A stretch of 64,000 nucleotides of DNA from JADJSS01 sp964490845 (lineage in GTDB: Bacteria; Bacteroidota; Bacteroidia; Chitinophagales; JADIYW01), in NCBI GenBank assembly GCA_964490845.1, contig CAZBED010000001.1, positions 310,001 to 374,000 on the forward strand, written 5' to 3'. The notes beneath the pieces are model-generated. The model was not told the origin of the DNA. It worked only from the letters and a program-made list of their open reading frames with translations, and made no database searches. Positions 42,868 to 52,276 of the stretch are shown here, one piece after another (the first letter of the stretch is position 1; each line of letters begins with the position of its first letter). Position numbers and translations under genes: made by a program.

Positions 42868-44157
42868 TTAGAGCAACGGTATATCAATAAATAATTTCAC
42901 ATTGCCGTCAGTGCCTTTGGAACGCTCTTTCATAGCATTCAGTTTAGGAATATCATTACAGATAATCAGGAACAAATAATCATCTTTCAGCAGGCTTTTC
43001 TTTGTTTTAAAATACGGATCCCCGTCATAAGAGTTGAAAACAGTAATTTTGCATTTATGTACTTTGTTAAAATGGGAAGCAACCCCTCTCAACAGAGTAT
43101 CTACATTCTTTGGAGAACCTACTATCATAATAGGATACAGGATATTATCCGTCAGTTTCATATTTGCCACCATCTTAAATAATCCCTGCGGATTCTGCAG
43201 TTGCAAGGCGAAATAATCACCCCAGTTTATCGCGAGACATACTGCATCCATCTTACCATGCTCATCCGGAACCATATATACCCGGGAAGATTTAGAGTAT
43301 GCAAAAATTTTGTCCAGTGTCTTAAAGAACTCTTCTTCCGTATTGATATGAAAAAAGGCATAATGTTCTTTCTGCTGTCTCAATTTATGGTAATATTCGC
43401 GCAGTTTCTCCCTGTCCTCCGTAATATCAATACATTTAGCAAAAGCTGATTTTTTCCCAAACAGTTTATTTATCTGGGTATTGTTGTAAAATGCCCATTT
43501 TTCATAATGCTTCTCGTACAATTTGGTATTCAGTTCCAGTGCTTCATTGATTGCCTGGTTCTCTTTACCCATAGCACCGTAGGTAAATGCTATATTTTTT
43601 TCAACGCCAACAATACTGTGCATGATACTGAACATCAAGGTAAATATTTTTTTACGCCTGTAAATCTTCTTGTTGTTTTCCACACGTTCGCTCACCCGGA
43701 GCATATTGTAATAATAACCGTCAAAACGTTCTCCGTTGTGGAAGATATTCATCCGGTTAACATGGATATAGCCCACTACATTGTACTCCCGTTTGCCGTG
43801 TATATCCAATTTTTGTGGGTGCAGCACCAACACGACGAGCGCGTTATTATTGATGGACAATACAGAATGAGGGAAATTATGAAAGTATGCCTGGAAAGCG
43901 AAATTACCCTGGCCTTTTTCATTAATATGCTGTTCCGGAACGGTAATAATATCCTTACAGCGGTTGAAAAAATAATTGGTATCTGAAACATACCCCAGCA
44001 CATCCAGCACATCGCCCATGTAGGGAAGAAAGTTGATATCCGTCACCACAATCTCCAGCGGTTCTTCAAAAATATCGAAGGAGTCTATATCTATTGTTTC
44101 ATAAGAGAATGATCCGTTAGGGTTTTTTTCTACTCGTTTATAGTTTCGTTTTTGCAT
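42868..44157 (-). CDS. conserved-looking cytoplasmic protein of unknown function (possible GNAT fold)
   Basis: 429 residues with no signal or membrane segment. The first half has a beta-rich domain with VVGYIHVNRMNIFHNGERFDGYYYNMLRV and helices with TYGAMGKENQAINEALELN; the second half (~255-429) repeats a similar beta-alpha order, including AYSKSSRVYMVPDEHG and ILYPIMIVGSP. The order of strands and the GAMGKEN turn are reminiscent of a tandem GNAT acyltransferase, but I see no clear acetyl-CoA loop. A -7-like TAAATTTG lies on the minus strand at 44181-44174. Flanked by scoAB and dprA with no functional clue. Confidence 0.5.
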   Translation of the reverse strand: MQKRNYKRVEKNPNGSFSYETIDIDSFDIFEEPLEIVVTDINFLPYMGDVLDVLGYVSDTNYFFNRCKDIITVPEQHINEKGQGNFAFQAYFHNFPHSVLSINNNALVVLVLHPQKLDIHGKREYNVVGYIHVNRMNIFHNGERFDGYYYNMLRVSERVENNKKIYRRKKIFTLMFSIMHSIVGVEKNIAFTYGAMGKENQAINEALELNTKLYEKHYEKWAFYNNTQINKLFGKKSAFAKCIDITEDREKLREYYHKLRQQKEHYAFFHINTEEEFFKTLDKIFAYSKSSRVYMVPDEHGKMDAVCLAINWGDYFALQLQNPQGLFKMVANMKLTDNILYPIMIVGSPKNVDTLLRGVASHFNKVHKCKITVFNSYDGDPYFKTKKSLLKDDYLFLIICNDIPKLNAMKERSKGTDGNVKLFIDIPLL

Positions 44158-44301
44158 AGTTAAAATTGATATGCAAATTTAAAGTTGAATAAGCACGCTT
44201 CATATTTTTGTGCATAAATTTATTGGTGGAATAAAGCCGAAATAAATCAAAATCGGAAAAATACCTGTTTTCGTGTAGTTGAATGTAGTTAATAAAAATC
44301 G

Positions 44302-45414
44302 CTAACTGACCAGCTTAAATAATTTACCAGGCAAGGCAGCAATCATCCCTTTCATTTCCAACTGTAGCAACAGGCCAGAAATCATACTTTGCGGCATCTG
44401 AATTTTTATAAAAATATCATCAATATGTGATTTTTCCTTTTGTTCTAAAAATTCCAAAATCAGCTTCTCCTCTTCACTTAATTCTTTAAACAACATGGGT
44501 TGAACCGGCTTCTTTGTATTGGATAGCATGGATACATCCCAATTCATCATCTTTATGATATCTGTGGCGCAACTAACCAGATTGGCTTTATGATTTTTTA
44601 TCAGGCGGAGACATCCCTGTGAATATTTATCTGATATCCTACCGGGGTAGGCAAAGACATCCCGGTTGTAGGAATTAGCTATCTCGGCAGTAATCAATGC
44701 ACCACCAGATTCCGCTGACTCTATGACGATGGTAGCATCGGTCATACCGGCGACAATCCTGTTTCTGCTGGGAAAGTTTTGTTTATCGGGAATTGTTTCA
44801 CTCAGAAAATCAGTAATGAGCGCTCCATTTTCCTGCAATTTATCCGATATTCCTTTATGTTGTGCCGGATAAATCCGGTCTAATCCATGTGCCAGCACGG
44901 CAATATTCTGCATATCATATTTTAAAGCCGCCTTGTGCGCACAAATATCTATCCCGAAAGCCAGACCGCTCACCAAACTGACATTATATAAAGACAAATC
45001 ACTCACCAACTGTTCTGTTATTTCTCTTCCATATTCCGTAGCATGACGTGTGCCTACAATATTGACAAAGCGTTCTTTGTTAAAATCACACCTGCCCTTA
45101 CTAAAAATAAACAGAGGAGCATCAGCACAATTCAATAAGCGTTTCGGATATCTTTTGTCATAATACAGGAACATATCAATATTGTTCCTATCCATAAAAT
45201 TTAATTCCTTTTCAGCCCTCTTTAACACTTCGTTGGTATCTTTAAAGGCCTCAGCTAACTTAGGCCCGACTCCATGAATTTTCTGCAATTTAGCAGGTGA
45301 AAGTGCAAACAGTCTTTCCGCACTTCCCGCATAACTGATAAGTGTTTTCGCATTGGAATCCCCGACTCCTTTCATGAGGCTGAGCGCTAATCCATATAAT
45401 AATTCATTTTTCAT
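44302..45414 (-). CDS. dprA: DNA-processing protein DprA
   Basis: 370 residues. An N-terminal HhH/SAM-type region (IHGVGPKLAEAF, ~44-55) precedes the Rossmann DprA core with FVNIVGTRHATEYGR, LVSGLAFGIDICAHKAAL, VLAHGLDRIYP, NFPSRNRIVAGM and ESAESGGALITAEIA, and a C-terminal winged helix (~310-370). DprA loads RecA on incoming single-stranded DNA during transformation, so natural competence is possible. Length is normal. It appears monocistronic. Confidence 0.95.
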   Translation of the reverse strand: MKNELLYGLALSLMKGVGDSNAKTLISYAGSAERLFALSPAKLQKIHGVGPKLAEAFKDTNEVLKRAEKELNFMDRNNIDMFLYYDKRYPKRLLNCADAPLFIFSKGRCDFNKERFVNIVGTRHATEYGREITEQLVSDLSLYNVSLVSGLAFGIDICAHKAALKYDMQNIAVLAHGLDRIYPAQHKGISDKLQENGALITDFLSETIPDKQNFPSRNRIVAGMTDATIVIESAESGGALITAEIANSYNRDVFAYPGRISDKYSQGCLRLIKNHKANLVSCATDIIKMMNWDVSMLSNTKKPVQPMLFKELSEEEKLILEFLEQKEKSHIDDIFIKIQMPQSMISGLLLQLEMKGMIAALPGKLFKLVS

Positions 45415-45515
45415 TCCTTAATAAACTGTCAGTTCAATCTGAATCTATAATTCCACAAGTATCTATTGAGAGACACAAAACATTCAAATTCCATAAAATA
45501 AATAAAAAATTATTG

Positions 45516-47129
45516 TCAGAAATCGGTATAGCGATTAAAGAGGTTGGTACGAACACTGATACCAAAGAACAGGTTTGTTTTCTTAAACAGTTCATTTTTC
45601 TGATAACGAAAATTGACAAATGCCTCAGCGGCCAGATTAATTTTGGGATTCAACAGATATCCGCCTCTTGCTTCCACATTAATCAGCCTGGTCTTCAGCC
45701 CTTGTAAAAAATAGTTACCGTAGGCTTTATTTAAATCCGGCCCTATAAGGTAATCAGAAATAAAAATGTTACTTCCATTGTGTTCCAGGCTTTTGTCTAA
45801 CCCCTGTTCCACATATTGAAATTTGGCAGATGCTGTCCAGTGGTTTTTCCAGAAATTGATAATGGTTACAGATTCTAAAAAGTTAGCGCCCAGCGGATGC
45901 GCCAGCGACTGATTGTAATTGGTGTAGCTCTGTTCCGGTGCTTTATGGGCATACACATACGGACGCACTATGTTAAACTCTGACTGGAAATCAAGGTGTT
46001 TAACTTTAAAAATATCAAATGTTTTATACCCGAATTGGGCAGCTACTTTTGTTCGGTAAAATCCGGCAGCCTTATAGGTAGCGCCTATATCCAGGTCATC
46101 CAGCATAATTTGCGTATAGATGATATGTTTCGGTGAGGCTCTGAATTTAAATCCTATTCCCAGCAATACGTTATCCGGCGACCCCAGCGCAAATTCTACC
46201 GGTCGAATAAAGGCAATCGGAATCAGATAGCTTGCCTCAATACCGCGTACTCTGTTGGAATCGGCATGAAACCAGGTCACCCCTTCAAAAAACGTAAACT
46301 GCATCCACTTCGCCACATCCACGCTGAACAAATGATAGGTGCCGTATTTTGTTCTGAATTTTGAAGGATCTGATTCTACTGTATACCCGTTAATCGGGCC
46401 GTATCTCATGACGTTATACAGGCAGGTGTATTTTATTCTCCAGAAATTCGTTGTCAATTTAAGGTAAGGGCTATTGGATGCATTGTCGCTCAGAAATAAA
46501 GAACGGTAACCTTCTCCCCAAAACTGTTTGTCATTCCCCAGTTGAATATTAAAATATTTATTCGGGGAATATGAAACATAGCCGGAAAACAGATGTGAGT
46601 TAATCCGGTTGCCTTTGAAGGATGCTTTTCGGTAACCCGGCAACACACCATACTGAGCAGCATAATCACTGACCTGCTGCAGGTAATCCTCAGTAACACC
46701 CTGATAGGTAAATGAAAGCGACACCTTTTTGGTAATATTGGCATCCAGCCGGACGCCATACCCTACTGTATAGCGCATCTTTTTGGAATTGATATCATAG
46801 CCAAATTCGGCATCAATAATTGGGTTAACGGCAATGTAATATTTCTTTTGTTTAAAGGAGGCAGACAGCAAGTCTCCTTTGAAGGCGCCGAATTTAAATC
46901 CTGATTTGCTGGAATCCGTATCAAATCCCAACTCCTGTAAAGCAGAATCGCCGATAGCGGTCTGCAATTCAGCCATATTATAAGGTTTTGCGCCGGTAAT
47001 AAAATGAGATGACATCGGAATATACCTTTCCGCACGGTTTTGAAGCTCATAATTCAGCGGATAGTTGAGTTGTTGAGCAATTGCAGAGAAGGCAAATGAA
47101 GACAGTAAAATGAAGATTATTCTTTTCAT
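45516..47129 (-). CDS. Wzi/RemB-like outer-membrane beta-barrel
   Basis: 537 residues with a signal peptide (MKRIIFILLSSFAFSAIAQ, cleavage ~19) and a long run of amphipathic strands. The block GNDKQFWGEGYRSLFLSDNA (~205-224) with following SPYLKLTTNFW matches the Wzi capsule-assembly family and the related gliding protein RemB of flavobacteria. Wzi proteins bind exported polysaccharide at the cell surface, which would fit the glycan locus 6 kb away, but it is transcribed separately. The C-terminus ends in a strand (FGISVRTNLFNRYTDF) suited to Bam-dependent insertion. Confidence 0.8.
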   Translation of the reverse strand: MKRIIFILLSSFAFSAIAQQLNYPLNYELQNRAERYIPMSSHFITGAKPYNMAELQTAIGDSALQELGFDTDSSKSGFKFGAFKGDLLSASFKQKKYYIAVNPIIDAEFGYDINSKKMRYTVGYGVRLDANITKKVSLSFTYQGVTEDYLQQVSDYAAQYGVLPGYRKASFKGNRINSHLFSGYVSYSPNKYFNIQLGNDKQFWGEGYRSLFLSDNASNSPYLKLTTNFWRIKYTCLYNVMRYGPINGYTVESDPSKFRTKYGTYHLFSVDVAKWMQFTFFEGVTWFHADSNRVRGIEASYLIPIAFIRPVEFALGSPDNVLLGIGFKFRASPKHIIYTQIMLDDLDIGATYKAAGFYRTKVAAQFGYKTFDIFKVKHLDFQSEFNIVRPYVYAHKAPEQSYTNYNQSLAHPLGANFLESVTIINFWKNHWTASAKFQYVEQGLDKSLEHNGSNIFISDYLIGPDLNKAYGNYFLQGLKTRLINVEARGGYLLNPKINLAAEAFVNFRYQKNELFKKTNLFFGISVRTNLFNRYTDF

Positions 47130-47238
47130 CCGTTACAGGGTGCTAAAATAATTGTTTAAACTTTAATAAAATAGATTAAAAGCAAAAAGTTACACCCAAA
47201 CATTAAATTCGTCCCTTATAGCTATCAGCAACAGGTTT

Positions 47239-47697
47239 ATGCCATCCATCAGAAAAGTCGCCCGATATATTAATTTCTACCCAGCTTATCTGGGGGCGGG
47301 AATATCATTAAAATCCTTCAACGACGATTGTACAAAATTTGTGGTGCAGCTTAAAAAAAAGTGGTATAACAACAATGCAGTCGGCACCCATTTTGGCGGC
47401 TCTCTGTATAGTATGTGCGACCCTTTTTACATGTTTATCCTGATGGAAAACTTAGGTAAAGACTATATAGTCTGGGATAAAGCGGCTGGTATCCAATTCA
47501 AGAAACCGGGAATCGGGACAGTCACGGCAATTTTCGAAATATCTAAAGAAGAGATTAACAGAATAAAGACGGAAGTGGATGAAAAGGGCAAAGGTGACTT
47601 TATCTTTCATACACAAATCCTGAATGAACAGCACGACGTGGTAGCCGAAGTGGAAAAAGTTGTTTATGTCAGAAAGAAATCTTTTCAATCCCAATAA
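47239..47697 (+). CDS. DUF4442 hotdog-fold protein
   Basis: 152 residues with the hotdog-fold order: INFYPAYLGAGISL, FVVQLKKKWYNNNAVGTHFGGSLYSMCDPFYMFILM (central helix region, in part), VWDKAAGIQF and VAEVEKVVYVRKK. The N-x-x-G-T-x-F-G-G-S-L pattern is that of DUF4442/PaaI-like thioesterases, which hydrolyse acyl-CoA. Substrate is unknown. It ends 13 bp from the convergent DUF2147 gene. Confidence 0.85.
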   Translation: MPSIRKVARYINFYPAYLGAGISLKSFNDDCTKFVVQLKKKWYNNNAVGTHFGGSLYSMCDPFYMFILMENLGKDYIVWDKAAGIQFKKPGIGTVTAIFEISKEEINRIKTEVDEKGKGDFIFHTQILNEQHDVVAEVEKVVYVRKKSFQSQ

Positions 47698-47710
47698 CCT
47701 GTTTTCTGAT

Positions 47711-48154
47711 TTATTTGACTTTCGTCCAGGTGTCTGATTTTCCGATAAACTTTATTTTGCATACATAGCCGCGTAAATGTAAGGTTCCATCCGGGTTCAA
47801 TTTCATCTTGCCACAGTACACCGTACCTTTTTTGTAGACATTCCCATCCACAAATTCCCCTACATTCTGATCCCATTTGAAATTATAGACAGTTTTAAGC
47901 CCCATCACTGGTGTGTTTCTTTTCGCCGGATCATCATTATCCACATCGGTTCTGGGTTTGCCTTTTTTATCAAAAGGTTCTTTCATCCAGACTACCCTTC
48001 CTTCAATTTCACCGGAAGGTGTTCGCTTCAATTCAATTTTATAATCCTTATCACCTACCAGCCATACCCCGGAAATATCGGGTTCATTAATTGCAGATGC
48101 TGTAAAAAGCCCTGCCAACAGCAGGAACATCACCGATACAAATTTCCTAATCAT
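47711..48154 (-). CDS. exported DUF2147 protein
   Basis: From ATG 48154 the product is 147 residues; MIRKFVSVMFLLLAGLFTASA is the signal peptide, while the longer frame puts 22 extra residues in front. The mature protein matches DUF2147: ISGVWLVGDKDYKIELKRT, GRVVWMKEP, MGLKTVYNFKW, GNVYKKGTVYCGKMKLNPDGTLHLRGY in order. These proteins fold as lipocalin-like small barrels in the periplasm; their ligand is unknown. Confidence 0.88.
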   Translation of the reverse strand: MIRKFVSVMFLLLAGLFTASAINEPDISGVWLVGDKDYKIELKRTPSGEIEGRVVWMKEPFDKKGKPRTDVDNDDPAKRNTPVMGLKTVYNFKWDQNVGEFVDGNVYKKGTVYCGKMKLNPDGTLHLRGYVCKIKFIGKSDTWTKVK

Positions 48155-48250
48155 TGTTTTTTTTATTTTAGTTGATACATACAAACGACAACATAATCCT
48201 TTTATCAATTCTCTTGCCATTCTGAAAATAAAATTACGAAAAATCCATTT

Positions 48251-48676
48251 TTACAACAACCGTTTCTTTTTAAAAAAATCCTTTATCATTTGGGAAGCTT
48301 CCATTTCCATCAGTCCGGATTGGATTTGAAATAAATCTGAAGCCGATTTTCTGCCTGAAGTATCCGTGGCAGCATATACGACTTTAGCTATTTGCGCTTC
48401 CCGGATGGCTCCGGTACACATCATACAAGGCTCCAACGTAACATAAAGGGTACAGTTGTTCAGGTATTTGCTGCCTAGATAATTGCAGGCGGCTGTAATG
48501 GCCAGCACTTCAGCATGCGCCGTCGGGTCATTCAGCTTCTCCACCTGATTATACCCTTTTCCTATAATCTTATTGTCACAGGTGACAACCGCGCCGACAG
48601 GCACCTCATCTTCATCAAATGCCAGTTTTGCCAGTTTTAAGGCTTCCTGCATGAAAAAAATATCAAAATCAAACAT
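48251..48676 (-). CDS. tadA: tRNA-adenosine deaminase-type nucleoside deaminase
   Basis: 141 residues of the cytidine-deaminase-like fold with zinc ligands in TAHAEVLAI (H54, catalytic E56) and EPCMMCTGAI (C84, C87). Length and the PVGAVV and GYNQ motifs fit TadA, which makes inosine at position 34 of tRNA-Arg(ACG), though guanine-deaminase-type relatives look similar. An inner ATG at 48652 is a possible alternative start. The gene lies between the DUF2147 gene and the divergent TolC gene. Confidence 0.88.
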   Translation of the reverse strand: MFDFDIFFMQEALKLAKLAFDEDEVPVGAVVTCDNKIIGKGYNQVEKLNDPTAHAEVLAITAACNYLGSKYLNNCTLYVTLEPCMMCTGAIREAQIAKVVYAATDTSGRKSASDLFQIQSGLMEMEASQMIKDFFKKKRLL

Positions 48677-48799
48677 TCTTTAAGACGGTTTAATCTATGT
48701 AAGTTTGAAGATATCACTTTTAGCCGTACTTTTACAGGAAAATAGAATGTAATAATTATACCTAAATTACTACATATTGTAAGGCAAACGAACCACCTG

Positions 48800-50227
48800 A
48801 TGAAATTCCACTTAAAGCTGACTTTTGTATTTATTATAGTTTCTTATTCCATTTCCACACAGGCGCAAGAAATCTGGGACTGGGAAAAATGTATCGATTA
48901 CGCACTGCGAAACAATATCCGGATTAAACAATCAGACCTCAACATTCAATTAGGGGAAAGTACACTGAAGCAACAAAAGCTCAACTACTCTCCGAACATT
49001 AATGCCAGCACCAATTACAACCTGCGGATTGGAAATAATTTCAATTTTTTCACCAGCGCGTATACAAAAGAAATGGTGCATTACCAGGATTACGGTTTGA
49101 ATATCAGCCAGCCGATTTTCGACGGACTCATTACACCTAACAACATTAAAAAAAGCAGGCTCGACCTGCAGGCACTGCAACTGGACAAGGAAAACTTGCA
49201 GGACAATATACAATTGCAGATATTAACCGCATTCCTGAACATTATGAATGCAAGTGAACAACAGCAGCAAGCCATCAGACAGAAAAAAAATACTGAAGAA
49301 CAATACGATCGTACACAGGCATTAATCAAAGCGGGCGCTGCGGCTGAAAACGCCTTACTGGATATCGATGCACAACTGACGAGTGAAGAATTATCCATCG
49401 CTCAAATCAAGAATCAGCTTGACCTGGCTTACCTTACTTTACGAACTATCCTGCAACTCGATATTAAAAAGGAAATTTCTATCAAAACGCCTGAACTTCC
49501 CGAAAATATAGGCATTTCACCATTGGAAAAAATTGAGGCCATTTATACCGCCGCGCTAACTCTGCGGCCAGAAATCAAAAGCAGCCGCCTCAAAATAGAA
49601 AGCGCACAGAAGGCTATTGCCGCTGCTAAAGGAAATTATTATCCCAAACTGGATTTTGTGGCCAACGCCTCTACATTTTTCTCCAGCCAGAGTAAATTAT
49701 ATAATCAGGTGCTGACCGGCAATACCACCGCCATTGGTTTTGTGGAAGGCACATTACAAAGAGTGCTTATTCCTGAAACCATTTCTGAATCCCGCAAAAA
49801 CCCGTATACCAAACAGCTGAATCAAAATCTCAATTATGCCTTTGGCTTATCTTTGACCGTTCCCATCTTTAATAAATACCAGGTTCAAACCGCCGTCAGG
49901 CAATCCAAACTGCAATACGACAACAGCCTGCTGACGGAAAAGCAGGCAGAACTGGATTTATTAAACACCATACAACAGGCATATTTAAAAGCACAGGCAT
50001 CAATAGAAAATTACAGAGCGGCTGATAAAAACTATATCACTTCTACAAAGTCCTATAATTATGCCGTCGAAAGGCTGAATGCCGGAAGTATCGACCAGCT
50101 GTCTGTCAACCTGGCAAAGACCAACCTTGCAATTGCCGAATCAAAGCTGACCCAGGCAAAATACGAATACCTGTTTAACACCAAAGTCCTGGATTTCTAT
50201 CAGGGGAAAAAAATCACATTAGAATAA
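48800..50227 (+). CDS. TolC-family outer-membrane efflux protein
   Basis: 475 residues with a signal peptide (1-22) and two TolC-type repeats: WDWEKCIDYALRNNIRIKQSDL, long coiled-coil helices, the barrel-strand segments DYGLNISQPIFDG and FGLSLTVPIFNKYQV, and AVERLNAGSIDQLSVNLAKTNL near the end. It forms the outer-membrane channel of tripartite exporters. The adaptor gene follows 11 bp later in one operon, but no inner-membrane pump gene is present. Confidence 0.93.
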   Translation: MKFHLKLTFVFIIVSYSISTQAQEIWDWEKCIDYALRNNIRIKQSDLNIQLGESTLKQQKLNYSPNINASTNYNLRIGNNFNFFTSAYTKEMVHYQDYGLNISQPIFDGLITPNNIKKSRLDLQALQLDKENLQDNIQLQILTAFLNIMNASEQQQQAIRQKKNTEEQYDRTQALIKAGAAAENALLDIDAQLTSEELSIAQIKNQLDLAYLTLRTILQLDIKKEISIKTPELPENIGISPLEKIEAIYTAALTLRPEIKSSRLKIESAQKAIAAAKGNYYPKLDFVANASTFFSSQSKLYNQVLTGNTTAIGFVEGTLQRVLIPETISESRKNPYTKQLNQNLNYAFGLSLTVPIFNKYQVQTAVRQSKLQYDNSLLTEKQAELDLLNTIQQAYLKAQASIENYRAADKNYITSTKSYNYAVERLNAGSIDQLSVNLAKTNLAIAESKLTQAKYEYLFNTKVLDFYQGKKITLE

Positions 50228-50238
50228 ACATTTCCGCT

Positions 50239-51552
50239 ATGAAGAATAATAAATTACTGTATATACTTGGAATAATTACGGTCATCGCCATTGTAGTAGC
50301 CATCATTGTCGGCAAAAAAAAGAAAGACAGTGCCGCTAAAGAAGTGGAGTTACAGGCCGTTTCCAAACGCGATATAATACAGACAGTTACGGCCAGTGGA
50401 AAAATATATCCGGAAGAAGAGGTGAAAATTAGTTCCGATGTGTCCGGTGAGATTATTGAATTGACTGTTAAGGAAGGCGACGTTGTCAAAAAAGGACAGC
50501 TGTTAGCACGCATCAAGCCGGAAAGTTATCAGGCAAATGTGGAACAAAGTGAGGCACAGTTAGACAATACAAAAGCGCAACTCTCCACCGCTAAGTCCAG
50601 AATCGCACAGGCAGAAGCACAGTACCTGCAGGCACAGCAGGCATTTGCCAGAAGCGAGGAATTGTACAATAAGAAAATCATTTCAAAAGCGGATTACGAA
50701 ACGGCACAAACGACACTAAAAACAGCAAAGGCAGATGTAGAGGCTGCCAAACATACGGCAGACGCGGCTGATTTTACCATCAAGGCTACACAGGCTATGA
50801 TTAAAGAGGCAAAAATCAATCTGAACAAGACGACTATCTATTCTCCTATGGATGGCATTGTTTCATTGCTGAATGTAAAGAAGGGGGAAAAAGTGGTCGG
50901 GACATTACAGATGAGCGGAACTGAAATGATGCGTATAGCCGACTTCAGCTATATGGAAGTGCGCGTGGATGTGAGTGAAGGGGAAATTACGAAAGTAAAA
51001 CTGGGAGATACCGCATCTGTTGAAGTGGACGCTTATTTGGACAGAAAATTTGACGGAATTGTGACACAGGTATCTAATACGTCGAAAGGGGCATCCAGTG
51101 TATTAACCAGTTCTGACCAGTCTACAAATTTTGTCGTTAAGATAAGAATACTTGAATCCAGTTATCAGGATTTGCTCGCGGATAATCCCAAACCATTTCT
51201 ACCGGGTATGTCTGCCACCGTTGATATTAAAACCAAAAAGAAATTTGGTGTACTGGCAGTTCCCATTCAGGCGGTTACCACAAAAGACTCTGTCTATGAC
51301 GGTATCAACCACACTAAAGAAATCCTTTATGTCAACCATAACGGTATTGCAAAGGTACTGGAAGTAAAAACAGGTATTCAGGATGACAGCTATATCGAAA
51401 TCATAAACGGATTAAGCGGTAATGAAAAAATCATTACGGGCCCTTACAATATCATCTCCAAAGAATTGAAAGCCGGAGATGCGGTAAAAGAAATCGATGC
51501 GGCAACCCTGAAAAAGAAAACGGAAAAGAAAGAAGAGAAAGAGGAAAAATAG
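50239..51552 (+). CDS. periplasmic adaptor (membrane-fusion) protein, MacA/HlyD-like
   Basis: 437 residues: an N-terminal signal anchor (~5-24, LLYILGIITVIAIVVAIIVG), a biotinyl-lipoyl half with SGKIYPEEEVKISSDVSG and VKEGDVVKKGQLLARI, a long helical hairpin (~95-190, rich in Ala/Gln/Lys), the second lipoyl half IYSPMDGIVSLLNVKKGE, a beta-barrel domain, and a highly charged tail of Lys/Glu. The architecture matches MacA-type adaptors of ABC exporters. It joins an inner-membrane transporter to TolC; the transporter must be encoded elsewhere. Confidence 0.92.
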   Translation: MKNNKLLYILGIITVIAIVVAIIVGKKKKDSAAKEVELQAVSKRDIIQTVTASGKIYPEEEVKISSDVSGEIIELTVKEGDVVKKGQLLARIKPESYQANVEQSEAQLDNTKAQLSTAKSRIAQAEAQYLQAQQAFARSEELYNKKIISKADYETAQTTLKTAKADVEAAKHTADAADFTIKATQAMIKEAKINLNKTTIYSPMDGIVSLLNVKKGEKVVGTLQMSGTEMMRIADFSYMEVRVDVSEGEITKVKLGDTASVEVDAYLDRKFDGIVTQVSNTSKGASSVLTSSDQSTNFVVKIRILESSYQDLLADNPKPFLPGMSATVDIKTKKKFGVLAVPIQAVTTKDSVYDGINHTKEILYVNHNGIAKVLEVKTGIQDDSYIEIINGLSGNEKIITGPYNIISKELKAGDAVKEIDAATLKKKTEKKEEKEEK

Positions 51553-51555
51553 TCT

Positions 51556-52275
51556 TTAACTTAAGCCCAGCATCTTTATCGCATTTACACACGCCTGATA
51601 CTCCGCTTCGCGTTTATTTTTGCCGGTTCCGGTGGATTTGATTTCAGTATCCACTTTCAAGGTTACGAGAAATAATCCGTTTTCATCCGGCGAGTTATTA
51701 TGCTCAAAAGCGATTTGTTTTTTCTGAGATTGCACCCATTCAATCAGGAAGCTCTTAGGGTCGGAAATGTTTTTATGAAAATTTTCCGTATCAAATCCTT
51801 CGACCAGTAATTTGCAGACCAGAATTTCAGATTCGTGCATTCCATAATCCAGGAAAAATGCACCTATGAGCGCTTCAAACGCATTCCCAACAATATCGGG
51901 CGCCTGTTCCAGTTGCCCACCTGCCAGTTTATGCCGAAGCAAAGCCGGTATCCCCAGTTCGTTCCCGATTTTATTCAGGTTCTTTCTGTTTACGATGGAA
52001 GCGCGCATCTTGGTCAGTGCACCTTCATCCTTATCTTTCGCGTTAAAATAGAGATACTCCGTTATGACAAAGTTGATAACAGCATCTCCGAGAAACTCGA
52101 GACGTTCATTTTTCTCCTGTATCTTTTTCGTAAAAGAGGAATGTGTCAGCGCGATGATATAGTTCTCTTCTGATTGAGCAGGCTCATAGCCCAACTTATC
52201 ATACAGGGTATTGAACAGATAGACAGGTTCCTGTTTTCGTTTCCAAAAAATGAATTTCCTTAAAAGTGCTACCAT
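51556..52275 (-). CDS. rnc: ribonuclease III
   Basis: 239 residues. The RNase III signature NERLEFLGDAVINFVITEYL carries the catalytic acidic residues (E59/D63 region), a second acidic site lies in GNAFEALIGAFFLD, and a C-terminal dsRNA-binding domain (~165-239) ends with TGKNKREAEYQACVNAI. It processes rRNA precursors and double-stranded RNA. It starts 1 bp after the fabF stop in the conserved acpP-fabF-rnc order. Confidence 0.95.
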   Translation of the reverse strand: MVALLRKFIFWKRKQEPVYLFNTLYDKLGYEPAQSEENYIIALTHSSFTKKIQEKNERLEFLGDAVINFVITEYLYFNAKDKDEGALTKMRASIVNRKNLNKIGNELGIPALLRHKLAGGQLEQAPDIVGNAFEALIGAFFLDYGMHESEILVCKLLVEGFDTENFHKNISDPKSFLIEWVQSQKKQIAFEHNNSPDENGLFLVTLKVDTEIKSTGTGKNKREAEYQACVNAIKMLGLS

Positions 52276-52276
52276 A

